This document shows, piece after piece, positions 10,046 through 22,621 of a stretch of DNA of 64,000 bases. The notes under the pieces are model-generated. The model was not told the origin of the DNA and ran no database searches. It saw only the letters and a program-made list of their open reading frames with translations. The position numbers and the translations under genes are program-made. The stretch's first letter is position 1, and each line of letters begins with the position of its first letter. Source of the DNA: Blumeriella jaapii (Eukaryota; Ascomycota; Leotiomycetes; Helotiales; Drepanopezizaceae); the NCBI GenBank assembly GCA_009599575.1, contig VWND01000015.1, forward strand, positions 620,001 through 684,000, read 5' to 3'.

Positions 10046-13000
10046 TCAAAATGCACCACGGATCTTTGCATACAACTCGGTATCGAGAAAGTTGTAGTTT
10101 GTGTCCAGCTCGCAGAAGGGATGTCCAGAAAGCAGAGTATCAGCAGTAGGACGTTCAGAAGGATCACTGTGTGCAAAGTTAGTACATACTTCAGAAATGG
10201 TTAGCAGGCTACCCACATAGTAAAGCAATCGGCCATAAAGGCTATGGCAACAGGACTAATAGCCACCGACACATCGTCAGGCACGGGCGGCGCCTCGTTC
10301 AAGCTGCCAAGCTTGTAGATAGCTCCAACGGTTTCCTCTTTACTCCAGGGCCTACGTCCCGCAAACATCTCGAGGACCACGCAACCAAGTGACCAGATAT
10401 CCACCTTGGCCGAATAACCTTCTCCTTGGGAGCGGACAACTTCAGGGGCCATCCAGAAAACGGAGCCTTGCATAGAATTTGATTTATCATTTCCATAGAT
10501 ATTGTCGGTCTTTTTCGAAATACCGAAATCGGAAATCTTGCAGGTTCCGTCCGTGTCCAACAATATGTTGTCGGCCTTTAGATCTCGATGGAGGATACCT
10601 TCTCGATGCAGATATGCAAGGCCAGAAAGGGTCTGTCGTGTGAGGGAGCTCACAACTGTTTCCTCAAACTTGCCATGCTTGCGAAGACAACTTCCAACAC
10701 TGCCACCAGAAATGTATTCAAGGAAGATACTGATGGACATTTCTTTTCGCTCACAGCCAAGATACTGCACAATATTAATGTGGTCAAGATGCTGCATGGT
10801 GTCGATTTCCTGGTCAAGGGCAGCTACCATTTCTCTCATCTTCTCCTTGTCGTTTCCGGCTTTGCCGGCAGCTGCTGCGCTCACTTCAACTTGTTTGACA
10901 GCAAGGAACTCTCCAGTCGTGGCATTCATTCCCAGGTATACGCGGCCATATGTACCTTTGCCAATCAACTGACCTTTGAACCATCTGAAAGTTGCTTGCC
11001 GTTTCGGGACTGTGTCTTGTGGGATCTGAGGTAAGATCATGCTGCCACGCTGAGGCTTGATTTGGACAATGTTGGCTCCAAACATTTTGGTGCTCTTGCG
11101 TCGAAGCATTATGCTGGACGGGCCTCCTTGGGGTATTGGTGCCGTGAAACGCTTATTGGCTTCATGTGCTCCTCTCGCAACCTCACGAATCGACTTCATT
11201 CGGCCCAGGCCACCAGAGCGACGAATATTTCTCTGAGCAATGCTTTGCATCGAGCCTGGTCTCTCAAGAGCCTTCAGGGTAGACTCGTCAGACCCAAGAG
11301 TGTCTCCGTCACTATAGATACTAGAGCGGGCTGAATCCATCGTTAATCCATCAGCCATGTGCAAGCCTGCGTGTGAAGCAGCAAGCTGTGTCGGTGTTGC
11401 TTGCTCGGCTATTGGAGAAACAGGGGGTGAAGTGCCCGCAGTTTCTTCCAGGACCGGCTGGTCAAGGTCAAGGTTCGGGAAGAAGGCGTCGAGGTGGTTA
11501 ATAAGGGCTTCTGCGGGAGGTCTGCTAGCCCATACGTCTTCTCTTGCGAAGGACTCGCGCCGAAGGAATTTGGAACTCATGCCTTCTGAAGAGTCGGCGG
11601 ACCAGCCCCCCTCAGAGTTGGCGGAACCAGAGATGCGACGCAGAGGACGTTTCCCTGAGCTCCCCGACATTTCATCGTCTATGTCAGATGTTCTCGAGTT
11701 GTTGCAGCACTGTTAGCACCTTGGGGTGATGAAAATGAGACTGAGAGCCCTTTCTTCGACCTTGATGTCCTGATGGTCAGGCTAGGCCTTATTCCAATAC
11801 CATCTCGCTCCTCGCTGTCATCGTCTTTTCTTGCCGTGGGCCTTCTCATACTTGACTTCTTAGCTAGCTTGCGGCTTGCAAGTGGCACCGCGAAGAGACC
11901 ATCGTCAGAATCATCATCAGAGTCGGTTTGAGGATTCTGCTGAGACGGGTTGATGAAATCAACATTAGACTCTGTAAAGTCCAAATTTGGCCCGTATGAT
12001 TTTCTGTTCGCTGGGGCTTCGGTCCTGGGAGTGTCATGAGCGCTGCTCGGACTAAGGTCGAAAGAAGCAGAAACTCGCTTAACTTGTCCGTCCCTGGGCT
12101 TGTTGGCAGCAGCATCATCGGGAATCTTGATGGACAAAGATCGATCGCGACTAGTACTGGCACCCCCTTCTAGACTGTAGTCGGGGATGGTAAAGGAGGT
12201 ATCGCCTTTGCCCCAGGTTGTACTGCCAGGTGTACCAATCTGAGATCTGGGGCTACTTCCACGAGAGTTGAAGTCTACTGAAGATATAGTGCTTCGCCCC
12301 CTTTCAAATAAATCGTTTTCTGGTGAAGACGTTTTGCCAGGTACGGACGAGGGTGCGCTAGAGGGGGAAGGATGCCCAACGCCCCCTAACCGGCTTCCCA
12401 TGCCAACGAGTGCAGCTGCTATACCACTACCAGCTTGAGGCGAGGCCGACAAGGTCTTTAGCTTGGAGTTTTCGGATATCTCTTGAACCTGAGGAAGGGA
12501 TTCCCCGCCAGACATACGCCTGCCCTCGCTATCTATGCTTGTGAGTGATAAGCCTGCTTGGAGCCCAGATTTCTTGCTAAGCGAATTGGCTTTGATTAAG
12601 GTTGCAGACTCGGCGGGTGGAGGAGGCGGCTTCCTTTGAGGCAAAAGATTGTCTAGCTTCTTATCCTCGAAAGGAGAATTTCGGGGCTGATCGAAATCAA
12701 CATTACGTCCCACAATACCGACCGAAACATCGGCAGAGGATGCTTCTTTGTTTGCCTTCTTCTTGGCTAGGTACTCGATTTGTCTCCTTTCCATCTCGGC
12801 CTTGTGTTCCTTGATAGCCATTTCCATGACAGCCGCCCGATCTGAATCGGACAACTGACTTGCGCCCCCTTCAACTTGAGAATTGCGGAACTTCATCAAA
12901 CGATCACGGATAACGTCAGATTGAGCTTGTGCAGATGAAGAGCTCGGGGCTGTTTTCACCGTGTTTTGTCGAGAGCGTGGAGGAGTGGAGCTTGATCGCC

Positions 13001-15674
13001 TCCTTCCAGTGAGTGACGCATAGGCTTCCTCATCCAAGGGGACGGAAAGACTCAGTCCATGTCTGCTGCCAAAGGGAGCTTCGAGACCGGCTGAAAATGG
13101 CACAGAGAGTGCTGTTGTTGAAATAGGTGGTGCTCGAATGTATAACTTCAAACTCCCTGACTGATCAGCTTTGGTCCTTTTATGCAACAAGAGCTTGTGG
13201 TCATCCAGCGCATCATCATGCTGGGTTCTGCCCAGATCGGTCAGAAATATCTGCACAAGATCAATGTCAACTATACCCATTGTTGAGTATAGGACGTTGC
13301 GAATGTCGCCGGCAGAGTCTACGTCTGTGACATCGCAAAGGCGAAAATCCAAGCCATTCAGGGTAGCCAAAATGAAGCTTCTCCCTGGCACATTTCGGCG
13401 TCCACGATAGCCAGCAGTGTGGGCGAATTTGTCATACTCGGAGGCTGAGAATGTCGAAGATGGCCTATCAAGGGATGTCTCGCTAGAATTCTTCCCAAAC
13501 CCAACGAAAGGGCCAGGCTTAGAGCTAAAAGATGGACTAGTAGGAGAGTCCAGATTCGACTCTTCGGGGGACAGGCCGGTTCCATCGTCCTTTTTCTTCT
13601 TTCGGAAGTGCTTGAGAAATCCCTTTGATTCTTTGGAAGACAATAGAGGCTCAGATATCCCAAACCTATCACCAGGATCAGAAGGAGAAGGTCGCGCACC
13701 ATCCACACCATGACGGCGAGTATCTTGATTGCGAACAAGGCTCATCTCCCCAACCACGCCACCCATACCTCCGCGCAGCATTTGGCTGGCACCAGGAGGC
13801 AGCCCAGAGCCATAAATGGCTGCGTTGGAAGACACCGAATCAGTGCTGTTGGTTGCCCGATGCCCAAAGGTCTTATTGTGAGGTGATGCCACAAGACCGC
13901 CGTTGCTGGGCGTCTGAGAGGTGGTGAGAGCCCCTCCTGGGCTGCTGCTTTTTGGGCTACCTTCCAAGCGAAGCGCTACCCCTCTGAATGATCCTTCGCC
14001 TGTCTCACTGCTCGCACTTGGACTATGGCGCCGGCTACCGTCTCCGTCAATGTTTCGAAGAGCATTCCTGTGAGACGTTCGGTTCTGGAGATTGTAAGTG
14101 TCAAAATCTTGTGCATTGAGCACTGGCATCGTGGCACTCCGACCAGATGATCGACTTGTCGAAAATCCTGACCCCGGGCCCTTGAGCGCAATTTTTCCAG
14201 GGCTGTCATCGTCACCGTTGGCTGTGCTTGGTGTAGTAACAACATGTCCATCGCGTCCATGGTTGGGAGAGCCTTCCAACGTGCCCTCAGTACCCGCGCT
14301 CTGTATATTGGCCGACGACGATTCTCGCCGAACATGAGATTGCTTCGAATCTCGCGAACCACCAGTGACGATGCTTCTGATCAGACGACGCATTCTCTTG
14401 CCTTCTTCTCGCTCTCGAGCTTGATCCCATCCAGTGCCACTGTTGGAACATTCCTTTGCCAGCCGAGGGTAAACTTGCTGATGCATCATGCCGAAATTCC
14501 CTCGTCCGCCATGTCCACTACCTAGCTCAAGAAAGACAGAACCGGAGATGTTCAGTGCCATAAAAGTCTGCTGCCAATCATTCGAAAATGAATTCTGTGC
14601 TAGCCAAAGAAGAACTCGATCGAGGGGCCATTTTGCACCAGCATCCCCAGGAGATATGGGAGTATTGGAGTTGCTAGCACTTGCTTGTTTCTGAAGGGCC
14701 CAGCTGGAGTGCTGTGTATTGGGAAGTGTACTAACCCCCGACGGACTGTATTCAGGCAAGTGGATGTTATTGAATCGGCTCATTGATGGTTGAGACTGAT
14801 ACAACCGATCACGATCCTGATAATAATTGCCACCGTCGTCCATAGGGGTAGTGAGACTCGTGTCGAAGGTATTTCTCGAGGTCGCCCTTGAGCTGGTATC
14901 GGAGATTGCGGAGAATTCAGCACTGTCGCCTCTCGTGAAGCTCGGCTCTTGTGTTCTACCCAAGGCTGGTATTCCAACCCCAGGCCCAAAAGAGTCCCCG
15001 TGTGGTATATACGTTGCTGACATTTGATGTTCGCTGGCCGGGGGAGGGGGTATGGATAAAGGCGGAGGCTGATGAGCCACATAATTCTGGCCAGGATTAT
15101 AAGATTGATGTTGATTGTTTGCGGGAGGGTTGGGAGGAGGTAGCGGAAAGCCTCTCGCATCATAAGACCGCCCCCAGCTGCCCTGCCAGTTTGAAGTCGG
15201 AGGGGGCCCAGGAGGGGGAGGAATCACGGCACCGGAGTGGTGGCTCTGAGACGGGCCATTGCGAAGAGGGGGCGGAGGTGGAGGTATCGTCATCAGATGC
15301 TGCTGCTGGGGGGGAGGTGACATTAAAGGCGGCGGAGGGGGAACATATTGTCTCGAGACGTCCTGTCTTTGCGCCGGGTTATACATCTGGATACCAGGGC
15401 CAGACCGTGTAGACGGTCGGTACGAATTGATCGACGAGAAAGAAGGGCCAGACGGAGAGTTTGAGGAATCCCCTGCAGTTGATCGCGACGCGGGTCTGGT
15501 TGATTCGAGAGTCGGATATGGAGACCCAGCGGAACTCCCGTATAGAGGCGCGAGGAGGCCTGAGGAACTGCTGAGTTGGGGAACGTCGTCAAGCAAGATG
15601 CCATCGGATAACACTGGGTCGACTCGTGGGGAGCGTCTGTAGGCCTCGGAATTGGATCGGTCTGATCTGGTCAT
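10046..15674 (-). CDS. BCK1: BCK1-type MAP kinase kinase kinase (cell wall integrity pathway)
   Basis: Exons (leftwards) 11720-15674, 10217-11678 and 10046-10166, about 1845 aa. Bck1 activates the Mkk-Slt2 module that answers cell-wall stress downstream of protein kinase C. Order: Pro-rich N-terminus; SAM-like domain near residues 350-440 (WPLDRVLLWLAQNSF); RA/ubiquitin-like domain after RSFILATLNGLDFRL; long Ser-rich linker; then LDAFFPNLDLDQPV; and a C-terminal kinase with GKGTYGRVYLG, LHRDLKADNILLD, SDFGISKK and FWMAPEVV. The last intron 10167-10216 (TACTAAC branch) restores CFTIDPSERPTA. The first junction is uncertain. The upstream frame stops at 11679 and the kinase frame starts just after. 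Either a 41-nt intron 11679-11719 (GTGCTA...CATAG, phase correct) or a one-base indel near 11693 joins them. Confidence 0.88.
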
Positions 15675-16426
15675 CGTAGCCAGGGCCAGCGCATCTTCGA
15701 GGAATCAGGCGTGCCCCGACTCGATATGTGTATTCCCGTGAGGGCGGGCTCGGGGTCCCGGGTGCTCAAGTCGCCGAAAGAACGCTCCTTGGGAGTCAAC
15801 AGCCGGTGGTGCCGCGTCTTCTTCTTGTTCTTCTCCTCCTTTGTTCTTCCACTCGATGTCGCCAGCCGCTGCCAGTCGAGCGGCACCAGTTCCACGACGG
15901 TCACGGCTGTAGTGACGAGTCTAGGTATTCGAAAGAGGACGGGGCGTTCTGCGAAGCGGCCACGATTGCGGTGCTAACGGGAGTTGGGCGGGTATGGCGG
16001 ATAGTACTGTACCGTACCGTACCGTAGGTGTACTGTACTGTACTGTACTGTACTGTGATGTAGGTAGCAAGAGATTGTTGTTGTGATGCCTGAGCGTCTC
16101 AGTCGAGAATCAGCAGTCCAGGCCGGGCAAACCAGGGTCCCTCCGCGCCAAGGCTCGAGCACCGGGCCGTTGTTGTTTCCGACCAGCACCCGAGCGTTTC
16201 ATAGATAAAATAAGTACTTTTACGGTATAGTCGAGGTAGCGCGGTACGACTAAATATATACCTACTTACTACACAGTAACAGTACTTACTGTGTGTACTG
16301 CGCATACACAACCACATTGCCCTGCAGCTTGATTGTGATGGTCTCACGTTCCTTTCCTCTCATCAACATCCACAGCTCAGTCTTCGCGTTTGCAACGATC
16401 TCTAAGCTTCTCTGTCCAGGATCAAG
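15675..16426. other. Intergenic spacer, BCK1 promoter
   Basis: A 752-bp spacer upstream of BCK1. It ends at the pyruvate decarboxylase relic and contains the TACCG/TACTG repeat block at 16003-16056. No gene is supported. Confidence 0.4.
16003..16056. repeat. TACCG / TACTG pentamer array
   Basis: About three TACCG units (16010-16025) are followed by five perfect TACTG units (16031-16055). This is the longest perfect run of the GTACTG motif that recurs through the window's spacers. Confidence 0.85.
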
Positions 16427-16439
16427 ATGACTTCCACCC

Positions 16440-17990
16440 CACTAGGCACCACAACGAGCTCAATGCTGGTAAGTTCTCACCACTTTCCTCGCTCTGTATC
16501 CGGCTGACCATTCGTTCCAGGCTGCGCTGCTGATGGATACGCTCGGGGAGATCCCCCACCATTCAAGATGATACTGCTACTGCTTCGTGGAGCAGATCAA
16601 GGGCATCTCGGCGCTCGTCACCACGTTCGGTGTTGGCGAGTTGTCGGCCATCAGTGCCATTGCTGGTGCTGAACTGAGCATGTGCCCATGGTCCACATCA
16701 CCAGCTTGCCTCCAACTATATCCCAACGGGACGGTATGCTGTTACACCACACGCTGGGTAACGGCAATTTCGATGTGAGCTCAAATCGAACCTATTGGCG
16801 CAACCGTCGAGATTCCAAACTGCCAAACGGAGACGTCTATCGGTACCTACAGGCCTTCTTCGATATGAATAAGTGCTGGCTGCAAAGTCGGCTCGTCTCG
16901 TCCACCTCACGCTTCCAATCGACATTGTCCAGAAGAAGGTCGAAGGAGAACGACTCAAGACGCCAATTGGTCTGCACTGCCCCGTAAACGACACAGAAAG
17001 GGAAGACTACGTTGTCGCGGTCGTACACAAATATTTACTAGCCGCCGTCTAAGGGCGCGTCGAACCCTCTGATCTGATCCTGACCATCAGTGCCGCAAAG
17101 GGCGATTTCAATCCTGCAGGTTCACATACAAGACGTCTCAGGTCAACACGATCAATTTCCACAGCAGCAGCATCCAGGTGCGATACTCGCGATATCTTGG
17201 TATGCACATGCAAAGCGTCCTCCGTAATATCATCCACACCACCGACCTCAACATGCTCTCTGCCGTCACCGGGCCAAAGATGGTAACAAGGTCTACGAGA
17301 ACACGGACACGTCCGACACCATCACCCAGGCCGGGATCTGGCCCCAGGCCGGCCAGTTCCTTCAGGACAACCACATCGTCGTCACCAAAACCGGCACAGC
17401 GGCATCCGGGAGACCGTGTTCCCTCGGGGCGTCAGCACCAGTATCGGATATTCGGCGCGTGCGTGTCGAGGGGCTGCGCTTGCAGTGCGCGAGAGGACCG
17501 GCGAACGATTCTCTTCGTCGGCGACGGCTCCTTCCGACTCACGGCGCAGGAGATCAGCACGATGATCCGTCTGGCCCTGACGCATCATGTAAGTAAACTC
17601 TTTTCTTTTCTGCCCCCACCCCCGCTCCGCTCATTCCCTCTCCTCCATGCAATTACCATCACAAGCACCAACAACGACCCCGCCCAGCTTCGTACTCTGC
17701 AACGATGGCTACACCTTCGAACGCTTCATCCACGGCTGTAATGGCGCCTATAACCGTGGTACTGCGTACCGGGAGCCCGTCGGTGTCTTCAGCGCCCCGG
17801 GAGCGAAAGACAGAGTCCGCACCTACCAGATCCGCTTCAAGGCCGAGGCCGAGGCGCTGCTCACGGACGAGACGCTCACCAAGGCGGACGTGCTGCAGTT
17901 CGTGGAGATGTACATCCCGAAGGACGATGCGTCGACGAGGGCCTGAAGCTGACAGCTGAGGCGGCGGTGAGGAATTATGCTAGGCTGGCG
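16440..17990 (+). pseudogene. Decayed pyruvate decarboxylase gene
   Basis: Fragments in all three frames reproduce a thiamine-diphosphate pyruvate decarboxylase in the correct order. They are HNELNAG (with intron 16469-16520 then AADGYAR), [110 protein letters not shown], a second intron 17589-17687, LCNDGYTFERFIHG, and ADVLQFVEMYIPKDDA at the 3' end. The first ~50 residues and a block between the 'KYL' and 'SDLIL' fragments are missing, and several frame changes and stops interrupt the rest. Preserved intron positions show it is a decayed genomic copy rather than a processed transcript. The functional paralogue is not in the window. No product is expected. Confidence 0.85.
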
Positions 17991-18758
17991 TAAGTGGTTC
18001 TGGGCCGGAGGCCTCCGAGGATCTGTTGAATCGAAGTTGGGCTGACTGGGAACACGCCGCAGGTGGTGGGGTCATGCAAGGTGTATCAACATTGACGATG
18101 GAGATGACGATGAATGAAAGCAACGTTACTTTCTCATGCGAGTTACGAACTTGTAAGAAGAAAGGAAAATACTTCCTACTACCTACCGGTTTACCTTGCC
18201 CCTGGGATTAAGTCGAGCTACTCTGTATTGTAGTAACCCCGGAGTAGCTCAGGTGCAGCGAGGTCGATTTACAACAAACACCACCAGCAGACGTGAATAC
18301 AGCTCAATCTCGTCTCCGAGGCATGCCGGTGCACATGTACCAATCACGATTTCAAAATGGGCTCAAAATTGCTTACTATTCATCACGTATCGCACATCTA
18401 ATCTCGAAATCCGAGATGATCATCAAAATCAACATCGTCCCCATGCGCAAGCGAATCGCTTACTCGCGCTCCCATCGGCCCGCCCCCTCGCTCGCTGTGG
18501 TATCTTGTGTAATAGTACTTAAAACATGCGCGTGTAAAAGAAACGCTATCATGAAAGAAAATTGAACAGGCCTGAACTCCCAAACTACAATCCCACGCGA
18601 CAAATCAGTCCTGGGTGCACTGCTGCGAGCAAGAGTTGTGCACTCCGGTCCCCAACACCAACAATTAAGCGAGACAGTGTATTTCGCATCCACATCCCCC
18701 CCTCGAGACAGCAAACAACGATGCGAGATAACGATAGTCGGAGCCGGTCTGTTAGATA
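17991..18758. other. Intergenic spacer
   Basis: A 768-bp spacer between the decarboxylase relic and the end of the LST7-like gene. No gene, RNA or repeat is recognised. Confidence 0.35.
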
Positions 18759-20127
18759 TCAGACCCCAAGGAGAGTATTCAGCTCCACAAGCAACCGCAC
18801 GAACACGGCATGCAATTCCAGAAAGAAGTCCGGCATGCCCACCAACTCCGCCAGTCCTTTCGCTCTTAAGCTCATCCCCGCATACCGACCATCGGCGCCC
18901 CGGTTTCGGCCACTCAGGAACGACGATGCGGGCGTACTATCATTGCTGTACCCCTCGCAACTAGACGGGCTATTCTGGTCAGGCGCCTGGGCGGCCAGGC
19001 CTTGTATCCACGCCGCGATCCGGGGAAAGCGGTCGGAGAAGAAGGAAAAGCTCTGCATGGCGACACGCTCACGGTGTGTGCTCAGCGCCATGAGGGCGTA
19101 GACCCGACGACGACCGCGCGCGTTCGGGTCGGGGATCCGGAACACGAAGGCGGTGGTGAAGCCCGCCATGGAGTCGCCGAAGAAGATGGGGCCCCCGGAG
19201 GCAGAGAATGCCGAAGAGGGGCCCGGGGAGAGCGGAGAGGTAGGCGAGGGGTTGCGCGTGTTGGGGGATGGCGGGAGGGTCTCGCAGGAGAGGGTACGGA
19301 GACAGGATTGCCGGACGAGAGAGAAGGAGATGGGTGCCAGTGGTTCGTGAGTAGAGGTGTAGTCGAGATAGTGCTCGTGCGAGGTGATGGAGAAGGAGCA
19401 GTTGCTGGAGGATGTACCCACGCGCACCAGACTCCGGGAAGGCGTTCTGCGGTGCGGGCGTTTGGTCGGAGCCGGGTTGTCCGAATCCGAGGAGTTCGAC
19501 GTTGGTGGTGAGGGCGCGCTGACTCGCTCGTATGGTTTGCGTGTCCGGAATATAGGCGCGTTAGTATCGATCGCGTTGGTCTGCGCCCCTTGCATGGTCG
19601 CCTTGGGCAGGGTGAGTCTGCAGTTGTCGCAGGGCGCCGATTTCTTTCTGTCATTCTCATCGTATGTCTTGCTGAAGCTCGAGTTGCGCCTCCTCATGCC
19701 CAAATCTGCAAACCTGGGACTCAGCGGTGGTGTGTCCGCGGCGGAGGCCGCGAGGGAGGCGACGGACGCGACGGACGCGATGGACGTTTCGACTGCGGTG
19801 ACCTCGCTGGCCCTTCTCTCCGCCGCGATCGCGGTATTTCGGTTTGCGCCTCGAGTCACGGCTGCGAGTCCATCTGCCGGATTCAGCGATCTCGAGCTGC
19901 TGGGCCGACGGGCGCCGACGCCCTGGCTTTCGAAACACGACGTGCAACCGACAGGTAAGCCCTCCGTTACCATCAGCGGGGTTGGTCCATGAGTGTCGCA
20001 ATAGTGGGCAAGACACAGCTACACGGAGCGACGTCTGATTAGCAGCGACCTCGTGTGCAGGGCAAGTTGACGACGAAGAGGCCCGTCAGTACCTATCAAG
20101 ATCGCTGGAACTTACAATCGAAGCCAT
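18759..20127 (-). CDS. LST7: LST7 / folliculin-like protein (TORC1 pathway GAP subunit)
   Basis: Exons (leftwards) 20116-20127 (12 nt, MASI) and 18759-20018, 423 aa. The join gives MASILCLAHYCDTHGPTPLM followed by EGLPVGCTSC, the N-terminal signature of folliculin-family proteins (a beta strand then HxCxxHGP and a later CTSC). Known role: Lst7 with Lst4 forms a GTPase-activating complex for Rag/Gtr GTPases at the vacuole, controlling TORC1 during amino-acid sensing. Further features: CDNCRLTLP (a second Cys pair); a Ser-rich linker; then GPIFFGDSMAGFTTAFVFRI and RRRVYALMALSTHRE, a longin/uDENN-type segment; and AAWIQGLAAQA. The protein ends soon after, so the C-terminal DENN part seen in animals is lacking, as in yeast Lst7. 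The assignment rests on motif order. Confidence 0.72.
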
Positions 20128-20238
20128 GATTAGGTCGTCTGTCCCCCGGTCTTCTGGTTCGGGGCGCAGGGCACGTCGAGCTGAGTGTTCGAGGTGCGTG
20201 TTTGGGCGTGTATGCTGCCTTGAGAGAAGGATGAAGAG

Positions 20239-20241
<3 letters not shown>

Positions 20242-20271
<30 letters not shown>
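20242..20271. repeat. Poly-G homopolymer, 30 nt
   Basis: An uninterrupted run of 30 G about 115 bp upstream of the LST7 start codon. It may be a G-quadruplex-prone promoter element, or its length may be a sequencing artefact. Confidence 0.9.
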
Positions 20272-20272
<1 letters not shown>

Positions 20273-20381
20273 GATAGGTGGAAGCAGGGCAAGTCGTGGG
20301 GGATGGTAGGTGGTATGTACTGGAGGTGGTGGAGGTGGTAGTGGTAGTGAGTGGACTGGCGGCGGTGATGCTGTCAGTACT

Positions 20382-20580
20382 ATAAATTATACTGTACTGT
20401 AATGTATCCTAATGTATACATACAGTACAGTACGGTACTTACACTTTTCATGTACTGCACAGAAACAGGTAATGTACTGTACTGTACGGTACGATCGTAA
20501 AGTCCTGTACTGTACAGTACTGTGTGAACTTCTTATGTACTGTACAGTCCTGTACTGTGTACTATTCTGCATTACCCAAG
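20382..20580. repeat. Cluster of GTACTGTAC / GTACAGTAC motifs
   Basis: At least eight copies or near copies of the nine-base motif, in both orientations, within 200 bp; some overlap as (TACTG)n or (TACAG)n. The densest of several such clusters. Confidence 0.75.
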
Positions 20581-22501
20581 CACTTCTCGCTTCAATAACG
20601 GTTCCAGCCAATCATGCTCCCACCAAGCATGCCCTGCAAACAGGGCCGATTAAGTACTTTAGACGTACTTTACTTTACCTGACAGGACCGTTGAAGTGGT
20701 TCCACTTTGCTACCCAATTTAGGTCGAGCGAGCGCCACGCTCCAGCCACATTGTGCTGTAGTGTATGTGTATGTACACAGATATGTACCGCCGGTGCGGT
20801 CCGGATGCTCGGTTCGGCCACGAGGGGTACGACAGGAGTTGGCTACGTTAGTTCTGTCCTGTCCTGTCCGGCCCTGTTCTGTCCTGTACTAGAGTGAACG
20901 TACAGTATGTAAGCAATACAGTAAACACCTAGCTTATCGTCCAAATCCCTTTGGCATGAGGACGTAGATTGGATATCTATATCTTGCTTTTCTTCTCTTG
21001 CAGACGACCTGACCGTTCCGCTCAGCTCCGCTCTCCGCTTCCCTCTTCCCTGGTCGCCATGCACGCATACCCACTCTTACAGTCCACATCTACTAACTAT
21101 ACAGTACATTGCCGTAGTACAGAGCTGTACAGACAGACCGCTACAACCGCCCGGACTGTCTACACGTCGTACAGTCCAAAGGCAGACACGCGTCTCGCCT
21201 GCAGCCACCCCTCACACGCCAATCACACGGAATTCCACGCTGTGCAGTCGGGGCATATCACTACATATATCATCACTCGGACCTGAGGATGATTTGCCCG
21301 TTGATCGACCCGGGCTCGATAGGGAAAGTCATTATTCGCCTATCTTATCCTCGGAATTTCATGAGACTCGACACACAGCCACAGACACAAGGATCGGCCA
21401 GGACGTTGGACTGTGGGTTCGTAGAACTTTGGAAGCGTAGACAATCGTGAGGAACATGCTGAGAGAAAGGGAATCAGATCGCAACTCGTAGCTCGCAGCT
21501 CAAAACTCGCAGTTCCCTCACAAACCCACACTTGAAGGTCAATGAACGGCTCTATCGTCTCAACTTGGTCAACCCACCCCCAAGAATTTTAACTCGGTCC
21601 CCGACTCCCACGCGCAAAGTGTTGCTTTTTGTGCTTCAGAGGAAAACCCATGAGTACGAAAATAAAGCTCACTCCGAGTCAATCACTCCAGCATCCCAAC
21701 CTCATTAACCCACGCCCGAGATACTTTATTTCGGTCCCTGACCCCTATTCGCAAAGGATTGCCCTCCTTCATCAGAGGTGTTGTCATTCCCGGCAACAAA
21801 TGCATCACTGCGAAATTAGAACTCACGAATCGTACAGTGCTCTCTTCGACCAGAACCGACTTGAAAATACATGTTGCAAGTACTGTAAGGCAAGCGGATC
21901 AATGCCATGGTGTTTCTCTGGGCCAGGCACAACGGTCGGCCCGCGACTGATGCCTACGGGACTAACTACCCCGCTTGCTGTACCTCTGCTTTTCTTTTCG
22001 CGCTCAAACATTGGCTGCATGATAGCGACCGTTTGATATACTGTGTGAGAAGCGATATCAGTGTCATGTCGTGCCTTCAGGTGCACTGGAGTTTGACGGC
22101 CACGAATGCAATCAGTTGCAGCCCGAGTATGTTCGTTCGTTCGTATAGTACAGCAAAACTCTTACATAAAGATCGAATATTCGTAAAGTGTCCCAGTTAT
22201 CAACCTCGATATTAGCTCACACATCAGTCCTGTCTGTGCTTGCCAGCTCGAGTAAACAATCCGCAGGAAGAAGTAGAGACAAAATTAGACGAAGGAAGCC
22301 AGTGTAGTACAGTAGTAGTGTATTTTATGTACTGTACTACGTGCACAGTACAGTAAGTTCTAATTCCCCACCAAGACCCGCTCAGTCCGAGGCAAGCCCG
22401 GAATATCCCATTAGACCTTCCTGACCGCAAAAATCGAGCGAAAAGCCCAAAATGCAGCCATAGAAAAATTGGCTCTTGGTACAAGAAAAAAAGCAATTCA
22501 G

Positions 22502-22509
22502 AAAAAAAA
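22502..22509 (-). terminator. RNA polymerase III terminator of tRNA-Asn
   Basis: On the minus strand a run of eight T lies about 20 nt downstream of the tRNA 3' end, the usual Pol III stop signal. Confidence 0.75.
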
Positions 22510-22530
22510 TTTCTTCTCACGAAGATTGAT

Positions 22531-22621
22531 CTCCCTCGGGTGGGCTCGAACCACCAACCTCTCGATTGCGAGACGAATATTCTTAACAGTCGAACGCGCT
22601 AGCCAATTGCGCCACGAGGGA
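22531..22621 (-). tRNA. tRNA-Asn (anticodon GTT) with a 17-nt intron
   Basis: Read leftwards from 22621. The acceptor stem TCCCTCG pairs with CGAGGGA, with discriminator G at 22531. The D arm is GCGC-AATTGGCTA-GCGC. The anticodon stem TTCGA/TCGAG encloses loop CTGTTA..A, giving anticodon GTT. The T arm is GGTGG-TTCGAGC-CCACC (B box). The intron AGAATATTCGTCTCGCA sits one base 3' of the anticodon, the canonical place for nuclear tRNA introns. Base pairing is complete apart from one G-T pair. Confidence 0.93.

Larger units (their letters stand above)
20128..22530. other. Gene-poor region upstream of LST7
   Basis: About 2.4 kb with no supported gene. It holds a 30-base G run and a dense cluster of GTACTGTAC/GTACAGTAC motifs at 20382-20580, with smaller clusters at 20880-20915 and 22303-22358. 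Short open frames here lack domain-like composition. Confidence 0.5.
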
